Source: Adiantum capillus-veneris (lineage: Eukaryota; Streptophyta; Polypodiopsida; Polypodiales; Pteridaceae). Taken from it: a stretch of 64,000 bases of DNA. Made by a program: the position numbers and the translations under genes. Positions within the stretch are counted from its first letter, which is position 1, and the number at the start of each line of letters is the position of its first letter. Positions 11,820 through 23,931 of this stretch are shown piece by piece. The DNA is taken from positions 145,865,741 through 145,929,740 of the forward strand of contig CM043945.1 in NCBI GenBank assembly GCA_014529385.2, in the 5' to 3' direction. The notes beneath the pieces are model-generated. The model did no database searches, was not told the DNA's origin, and saw only the letters and a program-made list of their open reading frames with translations.

Positions 11820-14800
11820 AGTGATCAATTTAATATGAGAAAATCATTTGGGTTGGTTAGATATTAGATTTTATGACATGACACCAAAGATTAAGAATCA
11901 TGTCAAGACTCAGGATCCCAAAACTCTTGAGGACGGTATAGTGCAAGCTCATATTCACGATGATCTCAATGAGAGACCGTTGCATAATAATCAAGTGCCT
12001 GCCAGTACACATGCAAATGCACGCACACAGCATGGGCACAATATAAGAAATATTATAGTAGTTGCATCAAAGGAAGTCTCCAAGAAACCTAAGGGTTCTA
12101 GGGGTCCTCTATCTACTAAAGAGTTTGAGAAGGCTAAGAAAAAAAAAATTATGTTTCACATGTTTAGGGAGTGGGCACAACAAAAAGGATTGTCCCAAGG
12201 GGAAATTTGCTACCCAAGGAAAAGAGAGAGCAGTGCACATGGTGCAGTTGTTGCCTCTTTTTTCTCCAATGTGGAGGTAACACACACCAAGGTGATGCAT
12301 GAATTCTATATCACGACCTCCATGTAGAAGTCAACCTTCAATCCACATGAGCTGGTGCATATGCATGGGTCCACCCAAGGGCACAAGGTGAAAATCTTGG
12401 TGGATGATGATGCTTTGCACAATTTCATTAACCATAAGTTAGTTAAATCTCTCAAGCTGCCCCAGACTCCGAGTTCCCACCATTACAAGGTAGCGATGAT
12501 GAGCAGCCATGACGTCGAGATGTGGGATACTCAAGTGAAAGATGTGCCACTAGAAACTCAAGGGTATCAAAGTCCTTGAATTTTCAAGTTATGACTATGG
12601 AGCAAGTGGATGTGGTACTTGGTTGAGAGCAGTTACATAGTCTACGATATCACTCAAGCATAGCTATGAGCACAACAATTTGATGTTTGAATCCGATGGC
12701 ATGCACGTGGTGCTATTGGGAGAGATTCATGTGCCTTCCTCACCACTCATTTGTACAATATAGCTTATGAAGCTCACTTCTCATAATGAAATAGAGAAAG
12801 TTTTTTTGTGTTAGTCCATGTGTCGTTTTCTTTCCAATGTTGATAATGATTTTCTTGGGATTTGCAGATTTTTATCAAAGGTTCATTAAAAACAATGCTC
12901 ATATTGTGGTTCCGATGACAGACCAACTGAAGGCCAAGGGCAAAACTTTTCAATGGGGTACATCTCAACATAAAAAAATTTATGCTTTCAAGGATGCACT
13001 AGCTATAGCTCCCATTTTAGCTACTCTGGATTCTTTGAGGCCATTCATTTTAGAAACGGATGCCAGTAATCGTAATATTGGAGCAGTTCTTCTACAGGAG
13101 GGAAGACCAATTGCATTCAAAAGCAAGAAGATTGAATCAACCTATCAGCATTATTGTGCTTATGAAAGAGAACTCTATGTAATAGTGTCAGCTTTGAAAA
13201 CTTGGTAGCATTATTTGTTTGGGGCAAAGTTTGAGATTGTGTTTGACCATAAAAGCATAAAATGGTTTACATCACAATCTAATTTGAAGAGTTCAAAGAC
13301 CAAGGGGACTGAAATTCTTTAGGAGTAGGATGCCAAACGTCAAGATCATAAAGGAAGATATAATGTAGTATTTGATGCTCTTAGTCGAATGCCTGAGATC
13401 AACTCTCTTCTCTTTACTTAGATACGAAGTGAGTTTTTGGAATCTCTTAAGGACAAATGTGAGCATGAGGAGGCATTCTTCAAAGTGTGGATCCATGTGT
13501 AAATGAGGTATCCTTCTCTCTCCAACGCTGGTAGTCCATCTTTAACCTGCAGAGATGAAAGAATTTTTCCATAGATGATGGGTACCTACTTCACAAGGGG
13601 AGAGTGTGTGTAGCAACGGACATTCCGTGCCAAATTCTTTATGAATGTCATGACAGTCCAAGTGTAGGGCACCCAAGCATTAAAAAGAGTTATACTCTCA
13701 TACGACGACAGTTTTATTGGCCAAGTTTCATATGACTATGTTCAAGACTATAGCTTGCATTGCCAAAAATGTCAAGTCAATAAATCAGAGCGCCTAAAGG
13801 CAGGAGATCTCTTGCATCGATTGGAGATTCCTAATGGTAAATGAGAAAGTATATCTATGGATTTCGTTGTGGGTTTACCAACCACTCTACGAGGTCATGA
13901 CTGGGTATGGGTGGTCCAAGACCGGTTGACTAAACTTTGCAAGTTTATTCCAACAAGTCAACAATAAAGACTTTAGAGTTAGCTAAGTTATTTGTGGACA
14001 ATCTATACAGGTTATATAGGTTGCTAAGTAACATTGTGAGTGATCATGATCCCAAGTTTATTAGTCACTTTTGGAGGGTTGTGTTTAAACGATTGGATAC
14101 ACAACTCAACCTAAGTATTGCAAATCGTCCTGAAACGGATGGTAAGATTGAACGAGTCAATCAAGTGCTAGAGGATAGTAAGACTGAACGAGTCAATCAA
14201 GTGCTAGAGGATATACAACGAGCATACGTTAGCAAGAAGAAATCGGATTGGGAAGATTATCTTCCTATTCTTGAGTTTGCTTACAATAGTGCTAAAAGCA
14301 TGTTATGACTAGGTTTAGTCCTTTCATGCTCATGTATGGTTTTCATCCTAGGTCACCAGCTATGGTGGGGTTGGCAACTAAAAATCTCCAACAGGTCAAG
14401 GATTTTCTCCAAGACCATATAGAAATGTTGAGACTGGCTCGTCAATATGTTCGACAAGCACACGATCGGTATAAGAAGTATGCTGATGAGAAACGTCGAC
14501 AAGTTACCTTGACAAAAAGGGAAGAGATATTTTTGCATGTGCCGGAGCATTCAGAAAGTCTTAAGACTAGGCCAACGGCTTAATTGTCTCCAAGATATTG
14601 TGAGCCTTTCAAGATACTCAAGTGTGTTGTTGATAGGTCTTACAAACTATCATTACATGTTCACTCTCATATTCATTCGGTATTTCATGTAAGTCGTTTA
14701 CGTAAACGCTTGCATGGAGACGACAATGTCATTGACCAATAGATTTTGATTGATTTCATTGAACCTCCAATCCAATCGCATGAACTTGAACGCATCTTAG

Positions 14801-15114
14801 ACTATCACGATTTACGTACTCATCATCATGTGCGTCAACAAGTTTTAGTCAAGTGGAAAGATTGACCTGAAGAAGATGCCACTTGGAAAAAATAATTAAT
14901 GTTCTTAAGAAGAAGCTTCCCACTTTTGTTTACGAGAAGCTTCCCACTTCGGGGAGTAATGTAAGGCCAAGGGCAACCCAGGGGGGTCACGAACCTAGGC
15001 CAAGGCCCTGCGGCTGCCTAAATGTGGACAGGGAATCCTAAATAAAGAAGGCCATGGACTTATAAATAGGGTGGTAGGGTGGAGGATTCTCATGGTAGTT
15101 CCCAAGCGGTCTCA
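11820..15114 (+). mobile_element. Ty3/gypsy chromovirus-type element with 3' LTR (fossil)
   Basis: On the plus strand the order is a gag C-terminus with zinc knuckle (CFTCLGSGHNKKDC, near 12150), a short protease-like region (12350-12570), and the RT end and RNase H (12840-13260, with FILETDASN and GAVLLQEGRPIAF). An integrase zinc/core region follows (about 13680-14310), then the integrase C-terminus, then a chromodomain-like end (about 14790-14900). The 3' LTR follows at 14960-15114. The gag start and a 5' LTR are not found, so the left side is missing. Several breaks are present. Its pol and LTR are clearly of the same family as the nested minus-strand element at 25577-27781. Confidence 0.8.
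14960..15114 (+). repeat. Short 3' LTR (about 155 bp)
   Basis: It begins TGTAAGGCCAAGGGC after a GGGGAG purine stretch and ends near CCCAAGCGGTCTCA, with a TATAAATA box inside. It resembles the inverted LTRs at 25577-25719 and 27641-27781 (shared CCAAGGGC, a GGGGGGTCACG core, a TATA box, and a GGTAGTTCC end). The boundaries are by comparison with those copies. Confidence 0.6.
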
Positions 15115-16250
15115 CACTTCTATTTTGAACGACCCGATCGTGAACAATTTCAATGCTATAGCATGCCCCTACTCTATAAATTACATGGACACCTTAATGG
15201 ATATCCCCTCCATTGACAAATACCATATTAAAAAAACCCTTCTAGTAACAAAATTGTGCAAAGTTTTCCCTTTATACGACCCGGCAAAATGCCTTCACAA
15301 GGGAAGATGGACGTCAAAATCCTATTAGTGTTCAAAACCCCTACTTAGGCTGGGTTCAGATGACCCCAGAGGAACCCTTTCTTCAAGTCTCTCACCAACT
15401 TGCTACTTGGTGAGCCCAGGTTCTTTTTCTGGTTTCTGAACATAGAAGCCACCACGTGGCACTAGAATGAAATTATTAAAAAAAACATCGCTGCGATGGA
15501 AAGCTCTTAAAAAAACACTACGTTGTTAAAAGCTACCAACTACCAGTTTAAAATACAAAAAGCATTCTATGTTGCTCTCAGCAGAGCAATTTGATGCAGT
15601 TCGCAAGTCCCAGAAGCAGCTCGGAGCTTTGTCTGGAGGCCTCCCTCTCTCTCCAGTCTCCACACCTAAACAACACCGGCAGATATCTATCATGGCGTCT
15701 CTGCTCTGCAGCCACTCTCTTCTTCTTCCTCCGATACGGGTACTTTCCATTGTCATCACAGCAACGTGCCACAATCCCTCAATTGCCTTATGTAGGAAAG
15801 GAGAGTGCACAGGATAAGCCTGATGCTACAAACGGCAACACCCAACATCCATAAATTAATCCCCCTCTAGGAGGCTTAGAAATGAACGAACTCTAGGAGG
15901 CCACCTTGTGAGAACGGCTCTTAGAGTATTAGAATCTACGTCATGGACTGAATGCTCTCACGAGCTCCCTCATTTGCCCAAGCTTGGGAGGTCTAGCACC
16001 GCTCGGCAGCTAGCCTGTCAAGGCATTGGCCAGTCAACCATGAATAGCCGACACCAAACACGAACACAAACATACTGTAAGCCTCCTGTCACACACATTG
16101 TATCCTCGCTATCCGCTCTTACACACATGCTTTTGTGCTAACTAGACTTGCGTGCTGGGCGTTGCTAAGAACATCTATAGAATATAACATGACATATGCA
16201 GATTGACATCAAGCATCTAGCACTAAAGTAAACAAGTACAAATTTTGCGG
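15115..16250. other. Unassigned sequence between element and possible exons
   Basis: There are short open frames on both strands (for example 15071-15328 and 15569-15854, plus). The latter begins at a codon-rich region that reads like a transit-peptide-style string (MASLLCSHSLLLPP at about 15692), but no conserved domain or splice partner is evident. I record it as a possible first exon of an unrecognised gene, with low confidence. Confidence 0.25.
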
Positions 16251-16264
16251 GATCTGCATTTGCA

Positions 16265-17096
16265 ATAGTGGTGAGCCAAAAATTTGGTGTCTTCCTCTAT
16301 GGGAACACCGAACTCAACATGGAGTTCTCTTTCCAAGGTCAGATTCAAGCATCAATCGATCCCATGAACAAAACCCTGCAATTGGAAAGACTCCTAGACT
16401 TCTTGAGGACAGACCCTACGTATGATAGCATGCTATTGCATGGCCAACAAGTTGCATAATTGAGGAGAAGCCTTGCTTGGTCTACAAGGAGAGGATGCAC
16501 TGCAAATGAAAACTAGCTACAATATAAGGCTGGAGAAAGAGTTGACAGCCGAGCAGAGAGAGATAGTGCAATTTTAACAAGGGAAAATCTATCGAAAAGC
16601 ACCCATAACTCTTTATGTAGTGAACCTTCAACATAGAATATAAAATTAGATCTTTTTCTCTTAAATCTTAATCAATATGCCACATCTCTTGTATTTGTCT
16701 TAATGCGTATTTTGTGTTTGGCAGGGAGGACATACATTCACAACACTGGATGTTTCAACTGCACAAGCGCGACTCCAGGTCGACAACACTACAAGGTTCA
16801 TTATCTGTATCCAGCACCCCATGACTATGCATTTGCTTGGCGCAACACATAAACGCTACGGGGCAGGGCACGGCTTTCGTCTCTTATAATTTTTGGAGAG
16901 ACCACAGTGCCAGCTCTCCACCATACTTTTGTATGGCACCTCTGCATGACGTGCATTGTATACTTTGCAATTTCAGTCTGTGACGTTTTATTTCAAGACG
17001 ATATGTTTAACTATTCACATTGCTTTTTTATAGCTTGACTCAAACATTGTCCTCCGGCTTGCACAATTGGATGACATTCGCACATATAATTATCAG
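16265..17096 (+). other. Possible host-gene exons, unrecognised
   Basis: Three short coding-like blocks lie in order with plausible splice borders. The first opens after an AG near 16268 and is open to 16459 (KFGVFLYGNTELNMEF). The second is at 16725-16778, preceded by TTTGGCAG and followed by GT (GGHTFTTLDVSTAQARLQ). The third is at 17034-17096, preceded by a T-rich tract and TATAG and followed by GTGA (LDSNIVLRLAQLDDIRTYNYQ without its last residues). The last two are both in phase 0, 54 and 63 bases long. I do not recognise the protein. They could be a real gene, a captured gene fragment, or chance. The sequence 17100-17650 shows nothing further. Confidence 0.3.
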
Positions 17097-17653
17097 GTGA
17101 TCGGTAGTGTAGTTCAATTTTTACAGTCTGTTTTTTTCATTTTTGAGTTTGTCAAAGCTTCCTTAGCTTTAGTTTAGCCATATATTTTTCTCACCAATGC
17201 ATGCTCAATTTCAATCATCGTATCTATATATCAAATAGACATGCATTTCTTTTCTCACAGTTTGGCAATTCAACATATATATTGAAATAAAGGAAAATTG
17301 ACTACGCTTGATTGAGAATAAGATGGGTGTCTGAAAGATAGTTCCACGGTTTAGACACTAAATGGTCGATATTACTATAGGTTGAATGGTGCAATCTTCA
17401 AACAACTACCAAAGTAGGTTAAGTTGTAATCCTTTTGCTCGATTCAATTACCCTCTTTAGTAGCCCTTTGTCGTATATGGAGAACTATGGGACACAACTT
17501 GCTTCTTCCCAATGCTCATCAAATACCAAGTTGAGCTATTATTGGTGCCTATCAATTGGTTCTACTCAACAAAACCCAAGGCAACATCAATCACAACCAT
17601 ACGGCAAAGGCCCACCAAGCAAGAGTAGTTTGAAAGACGTTGGAGGAGGAAGA

Positions 17654-17657
<4 letters not shown>

Positions 17658-17685
<28 letters not shown>
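17658..17685. repeat. (GA)n microsatellite
   Basis: About 13 GA units upstream of the PR-1-like gene, at roughly -510 from its start codon. Confidence 0.9.
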
Positions 17686-17691
<6 letters not shown>

Positions 17692-18108
17692 GTTGAGAAA
17701 AGCAAGCAGCTCTCCCTATGGGGGGGACTAGGTCGGACGAACTATGGTGGACTCGGAGGAAGAGAAACTCCAGCTACAACAAACCAGCTCTAGCCACATA
17801 ACGTTGATGCCCATGTTTGCAAGAATTCCACCACCTCATCTGAACCTAGCCTTGTTATGGAGGTCACACAGATAACAACCAAGTTCAAGATATAGGTGAC
17901 GCCGTGACATCCCAAAAACAAGATGGCATCCTGATATGGTAAGGTTAGATACCGCGATGTTAGACCCTACGGTAATGTTAATTTCTGACAAAGCCCGTTC
18001 ATATGAGGACCGTGAAGTCTTGCGCTGACATAGGGAAGGTGGCGAAGTGGCGAGCATGTTATTATACGGGATGCACGTTCTGGCCACTCTTGTCGATACT
18101 GCTCTGCG

Positions 18109-18116
18109 TATAAAAG
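18109..18116 (+). promoter_or_regulatory. TATA box of the PR-1-like gene
   Basis: TATAAAAG lies 81 bases before the ATG of the CAP gene. This fits a transcription start near 18140 and a 5' leader of about 55 bases. The region 17750-18108 is the probable promoter. I see no arrangement of W-boxes or paired TGACG motifs strong enough to name a regulator. Confidence 0.65.
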
Positions 18117-18196
18117 GCCTGCAGGCACAGTGTCAGGACCGTCCTTCATAGATAGTCGCTAGGCCTCTGACTGCGAGCTCTGATCAGCTGATCATC

Positions 18197-19246
18197 ATGG
18201 CGGGCAGCATGGCAGGCAACCTCCTCCTGTGTACATTAGTGGTCCTTTCATTGGTCCACTTGGTGCTCGCAGAGTGGTCTTCTCAAGTGTATGAGGAGAA
18301 CGAATGGTATAGCAAGAAGCCGCTTGGAAGGAAGCTGGCCCATCGACATGCAAGGAAGAAGCATAGGCACGCTGGCCGTGATGACCATCACGACGATGCT
18401 TTCTATGATTCTGACGAGGGCTTCGATGAGTACATTGAGGAGGGAAGTACTGATGGGGAGTATGGGGAGCCCCATTATTATAAGCCTAAACCCAAGCCAA
18501 AATATTATAGGTTCAAGCCAAAGCCAGTATTCAAGGCACCTCCTCCTGCACCCAGCTCCTACCCAAAGCCACAAAGCCCACCCAAACAAGAGGCCTCTCC
18601 TCCTCCTCCTCCTCCTCCTCCTCCTGAAGAGGCCCCTCCAATATATGCCAAGTCTCCTGCTACATTAGCACCTCCTCCAGCTATAATTCTAGCCCCTCCT
18701 CCCTACAAGAGGCCACAACCTTCTCCTCCCCCTTTCACTCCTCCAACTACTTTTGCACCTCCTCCTTACAAGAAGCCAGAGCCCTCATACAAGCCAGCTC
18801 CTACCGTTCCTTCCCCTGCAACTCCTCCTTCTTGGGCTCAAGAATGGCTGGGCCCCCACAATGCTGCCCGTGGAGAGCTCGGTCTCCCTCCCATGGTCTG
18901 GAGTGACATTGTGGCCCAATTCGCGCAATCGTGGGCCAATCAGCGGAAGGCTAGTGGCTGCGGGCTCCAGCACTCTACTGGCCCTTACGGGGAAAACATT
19001 TTCTGGGGGAGCGGGGGTTCCTACGGGCCTGCCGAATGCGTTGGTGCCTGGGTTAGCGAAAAGAAATACTACAACTACGCGGACAACTCATGCGCTCCAG
19101 GACAGCAGTGTGGACACTACACACAAATTGTTTGGGCCACCAGCCTCAACCTTGGTTGCGCTAAGGTTCAATGTGACTCAGGCCAAATCTTCATGACTTG
19201 CAACTACGACCCCCCTGGCAACTGGATTGGAAGCAAGCCTTACTAA
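18197..19246 (+). CDS. PR-1-like CAP-domain secreted protein with proline-rich linker
   Basis: A single-exon, intact 349-residue protein. Residues 1-25 form a signal peptide (hydrophobic LLLCTLVVLSLVHLVLA). Residues 45-90 are His/Lys- then Asp/Glu-rich (HRHARKKHRH, RDDHHDD). Residues 95-210 are a Lys/Pro- and APPP-rich extensin-like linker. Residues 211-349 are a CAP/PR-1 domain. The putative CAP tetrad is present as His259, Glu266, Glu288 and His307, with the signatures GHYTQIVWATS and TCNYDPPGNWIG. The domain has seven cysteines (255, 281, 299, 305, 321, 326, 335); plant PR-1 usually has six, and Cys281 looks like the extra one. By family it is exported to the cell wall or apoplast and associated with defence; CAP domains of PR-1 bind sterols. 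The fused charged and proline-rich region could anchor it in the wall, which is inference. The length (typical PR-1 is about 160 residues) reflects that extension. The ATG was chosen because it starts the signal peptide and sits 81 bases after the TATA box. Confidence 0.93.
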   Translation: MAGSMAGNLLLCTLVVLSLVHLVLAEWSSQVYEENEWYSKKPLGRKLAHRHARKKHRHAGRDDHHDDAFYDSDEGFDEYIEEGSTDGEYGEPHYYKPKPKPKYYRFKPKPVFKAPPPAPSSYPKPQSPPKQEASPPPPPPPPPEEAPPIYAKSPATLAPPPAIILAPPPYKRPQPSPPPFTPPTTFAPPPYKKPEPSYKPAPTVPSPATPPSWAQEWLGPHNAARGELGLPPMVWSDIVAQFAQSWANQRKASGCGLQHSTGPYGENIFWGSGGSYGPAECVGAWVSEKKYYNYADNSCAPGQQCGHYTQIVWATSLNLGCAKVQCDSGQIFMTCNYDPPGNWIGSKPY

Positions 19247-19306
19247 TTATATTTGCTACATGCATTGCACCAGCTTAGCATTTCTATTAATTAGCACCCT
19301 TGTTTA

Positions 19307-19331
19307 GGCACCCCCTAATGTGTGAGGTGCC
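19307..19331 (+). other. Small inverted repeat in the 3' UTR
   Basis: GGCACC (19307-19312) and GGTGCC (19326-19331) could pair with a 13-base loop about 60 bases after the PR-1-like stop codon. No canonical AATAAA is seen; AATTAAATCAATCAA nearby is a plausible plant polyadenylation region. Confidence 0.35.
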
Positions 19332-19491
19332 CACTAATTAAATCAATCAATCCTTCATGAGATCGAGCTTCTAGACATAATTTTCTCGTCCTTCACAACG
19401 CTTGACTTTGATGCGCGAGTCACTAATTACACAAGAAGATTTTCTCATGTAGGAAAACAGAGTCTTTCTTAGTGTTTTTCATACAATGCAT

Positions 19492-19646
19492 AACATCATG
19501 AGCTTCTGCTCGAGAGGCACCGCATACCTAGCTAGGTACGATTGGGGGCAAGGGACCACCGGTCCCCCCATCGGGCCGGCGGTCCCCTACCCCCAATTGT
19601 ACCTAGCTAGGTATGCGGTGCCTCCCTTACAGAAGCTCATGATGTT
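19492..19646. repeat. 155 bp near-perfect hairpin (inverted repeat)
   Basis: Two arms of about 68 bases pair around a GC-rich loop. The left arm starts AACATCATGAGCTTCTG and the right arm ends CAGAAGCTCATGATGTT. Inside both arms is the block GGCACCGCATACCTAGCTAG with its complement, and next to the loop GGGACC pairs with GGTCCC. There are only a few mismatches and indels, such as around the GCTCGAGAG versus CCCTTAC segment. It could be a small foldback or MITE-like element or the template of a long-hairpin small RNA. I find no coding content and no obvious target duplication. Confidence 0.85.
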
Positions 19647-19649
19647 GAG

Positions 19650-22600
19650 GTAAGTCACAATGTGTGAAATATTGCATGATAGTCCTTCAAATTTAGATAC
19701 AACAAACGCCAAGAAGATTCATGAAGTCATTTTAGAGCCTTCACTGGCAGGAAAAAAAAAATTGTGCACAGAAATAGGGCTCATTCAAAACAATGGTGCT
19801 TATCTAGCGTTGAATGGAAAGAAAAATATACAAATTTTTCCTTCTACACAATTTATTTTTTGATGAAAACAGGTACATTATACACATGCATATTTAGTTC
19901 TACACAATTTATGTTTTGATTAAAAGAAGTACATTATTGTCACAAATGTGAAGACATGGCATTCCAATAAAAAGGACTTGTTTGAAGCATCCATAAGTGG
20001 CCAAAATAGAGGGGACTAGTTTGAAACCTCAAAATTTGATGTTGCGGCACTTGTACAAACATTTCAAAATTCACGATGGATTTTTAGGGATTTTCCCTGT
20101 GGGCGTCTGTGCCTTTAAAGATGAGCCTTAAGGCCTCTCTTTCGCACTCCACAGTGCATAGATTGCAAAGGAGGTGCTCCTTGATTGTTCTACTTTGCGA
20201 ATCATAAATAAGGAAACAAATACCAAATGGGATGCCAATCTTTGAGGCTAGTCATTTGGAAGCGGAACTCCTTCGCTTCATGTCGACTCTTTATTCAAGT
20301 TCATTTCATTGCAGTTTCTGTTTGTGTGTTCCTATTGATTTCTCAATGGGTGTCCAAGCATGTTACAATGTTATCAGAGTTCAAACCATTCTTCTCCTAC
20401 AAAGGATTCGATCTGTTTTTTGCATCACATAATATAGATTCTAATAGAGAACCAATGAGGAGCAAGAAGGGTTTCTATAAAAATTACTTTTGAAAAAGAA
20501 GCTTCCTACAATTTCTCTAAAGAAAGTGCTTTTTGAAAGGAGGTAATTTTTGGGAAAAAGGTGCTTTTTGGAAGAGAGTTCTATTTGGAAGATGAAATGA
20601 CAACAAAAAAGGGGAGAATGAAGAAGCAAAAGTTCATTTTTGCCCTAAAATTCCTTTTAAAAACATGCTTTTTGATGCTTTTCTTTGTGTGAAAGATCTT
20701 TAGGAATCTCTTCAATGGATGAGAGTTGAGATATGTGTCACAACACAAATTTGATCCTCTCGACAAGATCTCTGGATGGATGCAAATAATTTTAATATTT
20801 TTGAAAAATTAGGGCTTTCACCAACAATTTATTATTTTTGCAAAAAATCTCAGAATTTGATAAAAAGAGATTGGTAGAATCTCTTGACATGTTACAAGAA
20901 CTTTTCGAATTAACTTCTAGAGGGGTTTGCAAAATCCCTTGGTTTGTGTCGGTAGAAAAGTTGCAGCTAGCAAAGAATTTTTGACAAGGTACAAGATTTG
21001 GACACAATATATATGTGGATGTGTGTAATGGATTCAAGTAGATCATTGCACATAGGATCCATAAACTGCTTTTGCTAAGGTATGTGAGGCTTTATAGGAG
21101 TTGCAAGCACGGCAAAGGCAACATACAAGCATCGATACGACTTGCAGTTTAAGGAGAATGATTGGGTGCTACTATGGAATTATTTTTGGGAGATTTTACA
21201 TTTACTTGTAAACAGAGGTATTGTTCGTCTCATTTTTTTGGTGTCAAATAATAGGGTAGATGTGACCCAAGTTCTTGCCAAAGAAAACACTTTATTATCT
21301 ATTAAAATTTCTCATAGTGTAACAATAATTTTTTTATCACCCAACCTATATAGATGCTTTGGAGACTTGTGTAAGCTACAATTTTTGGTTGTACCTTGCC
21401 CTATTATGGTTGATTATTACCTTTGAATTTGTTTTTAAAAGTTAATGTTTATGATGAAAATCTAAAATCACTAGCAAAATTTGCTACTTGTATGATGCTG
21501 GTTGAAAAAGAGGTGGTATCTAGATTAAGCAAAAAATTTGACATTTTGAGGGTAGTCTACTTATGACCAATCGATGGTGTCAACAAGGGTCATATTGGCA
21601 TATTTTGGTAAAGTCAAGATATACATTTTGGGTCTAGCTATTGGATGGGTTGCCACTACTACATTGTCTTACACCACATAAATTCCTACCTTTGGAGTTT
21701 AGCTATTATGGTTCTACAATCCAAAAATCAAACTAATTAGGGTAGTAATGTGACCTCGACCTTAGATTCCACTAGAGTATGGATTCCAAGAAGGCTTAAA
21801 TTAAATTCCAACTAGAATATGGATTTCAAGAAGACTTTAATGCTTTATTAGTGCACTTTCAATAATAAGGGGTAGGTCATGGTATGATATTGAAAAGAGT
21901 TGACTCGGTCTTCATATTCATATAATGGAAATACACAAATTGACGACTAAAATTTATCTCATTGTCAGAGCTAATAATTATCTTCGTGAAGGGCTCCAAT
22001 AACTCAATTTTGCATCCTTAAACATATTTAATTTTTTTTAATTTCTCTTCTCTACAAATTTTGATGGATTTTTTAATGCATCCAACAAAGCTTATATAGG
22101 GTTTACATGCTATGTTACCCCTTATCTTAATCTTGTATTGTTAAAAATAGAAGATATATGTGCACAAAGCAGAACCCATGCAAAAAATTTGTGTGCTTTG
22201 ACTACAGCCCTTTGGGGATTGAAAAACGTTTTACAAAGGTTATGCTAAAACTTTCCAAAATGGATTACACTTATTTGGACTGTTAATACCGAAAATGCCA
22301 AAGGCTACTTATATTCTAGAAGATCTTGTAAACTTGGCTTTTGGCAAACCCAAATCTTATTCTCATTATTCGATATTAGTTTATCTAAAAAGAAAACAGT
22401 GACTCAATTTAATTGATAATGAGTCCCCACAATTTCAAACAAATCAAAATCTATTATAAAAGTCTTGAAGAAGGTTGGAATTTGGAAAGCTTAGCAAGAA
22501 AAGGCTTCTGCTCGAATACCTAGGACATCAATAGACTCATAATCTCATGATAAGTTCCAATGGCTAATGTGCTAGTAGCTGGTACAAGAAAGTGACTTCA

Positions 22601-23047
22601 TAAATTCTCTACATAAGGTGTGGATTTGTAGGTGCTCCTTTTGATGAATCACAGGTTGCAAGAGGATACTACATAGTGTGACCAAGCATTATAGGCTACA
22701 AGAAGCTACTCGACAACAACACAGGAGGGCACAAGAGGTATGTAGGCCACCAACATCATAATATTATATAAGGTTCTTTTTGTATTCATACATGAACGTT
22801 CTGTGTGTGTGTGTGTGTGTGTGTGTGGACAATAGTTCACTATTTTGATCATAACTTCTTCATCCAAACTCCAATTAGAGTGATATATAGCCTCAATCAA
22901 AGATCATGACACTCCTCCACGCATTGATGTAAAACAAAAAAAAGTCAAGCAATTAAAGGATTTTTTACAGTAGCATTTTTAAAGTATGCAAGTTTGGGGA
23001 AGCTGACTCTCATCTCTTCTTTTGCACACAATATATTTTAGCACTTG
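19650..23047. other. Mostly featureless stretch with retroelement scraps
   Basis: No host gene is visible. Around 21060-21190 (plus) the sequence recalls the integrase C-terminal end of the Ty3 family found at 63.1-63.25 kb (KENDWVLLW against KEDDWVLLR). Around 22190-22290 (plus) a short string (ALWGLKNV) recalls the copia RT motif ALYGLKQ. Both are heavily decayed fossils. The short open frames between 20.2 and 21.0 kb occur on both strands and match nothing. Confidence 0.35.
22803..22827. repeat. (GT)n microsatellite
   Basis: About 12 GT units. Confidence 0.95.
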
Positions 23048-23052
23048 CAAGG

Positions 23053-23931
23053 TGTTGGAAGATTCCAACAAAAATCTCATTCTATTTATTTCATCCTCTT
23101 GTAATTGTAACTATGATATCCAATTGATAGTGACATCTCTTTCAAAACCTGTATCTGCTACCCATATGTACTTTTGAAGCTGGAAATGTAAATTTTTATG
23201 CTATTATGGCAAAGCTAGCTTTTGAGCCATAAAACCCAAAGCTAGGGTATTAAAGGCAATAGGGTTTTTGTACAATCATTTTATGAATGAAAGAGCGAAT
23301 AAGGATCTACTCTATACGTCGTGTGTCATCTTTTCTCTACTATGTATTTCAATTGCTCACACTGCACCGTGCAATTGTCGCATTGAAATTTCGAGGGCAT
23401 CATTGTGTTTGTGTCATCAAGCTCAACGTGTGGATATATACATTGCAAGTATTGTGCAAAAACTAAGCAGATCTAGGTCTACAACCTTCCAGGTGATATT
23501 TCTCTATATCCGAGTGTCGTTTTGAAATTCCCTCAATTAGCACATCTGAAATTTAAAAATCCGGCTTGTATATGGCAGCCATAAGAAAATTGCATTTTTT
23601 TGTGTCATATTTTAAGTCAAACAACCCAGAACTATTTTATATAGTCTCAATAAGTTGCCTATGAAGTTTGGAGTCAATCGGATTTGTTTTGCTCAAGGAT
23701 TTGCATGTGGATAGTTGAGAGGACAAAAGAAGAGAATCAGAGATTTTGATAGATAGAGTGCAAATCGAGTGTCAAAGTGGAGTGTGTTGTGTTCAGATAA
23801 GAGCTTGAGACAACCTCTTGGCATGCCTCCATGCTCTAGTCGAATCACTTGCTTCCCAAGATTGACATATCGTCTTGGTTCCATCTCTTTCAGAGATGTG
23901 GTCGGTGTTGAACCTTATGGGTCTTGAGACA
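23053..23931 (+). repeat. Left LTR (879 bp) of the large Ty3 element
   Basis: It opens TGTTGGAAGATTCCAACA and closes GTCTTGAGACA. It matches 47579-48489 along its whole length, with scattered substitutions and small indels. Confidence 0.85.

Noticed and set aside
17895-17905. TGACG motif as an as-1-type salicylate element in the PR-1-like promoter
   Set aside because: Only one TGACG core is present; as-1 elements need a properly spaced pair.
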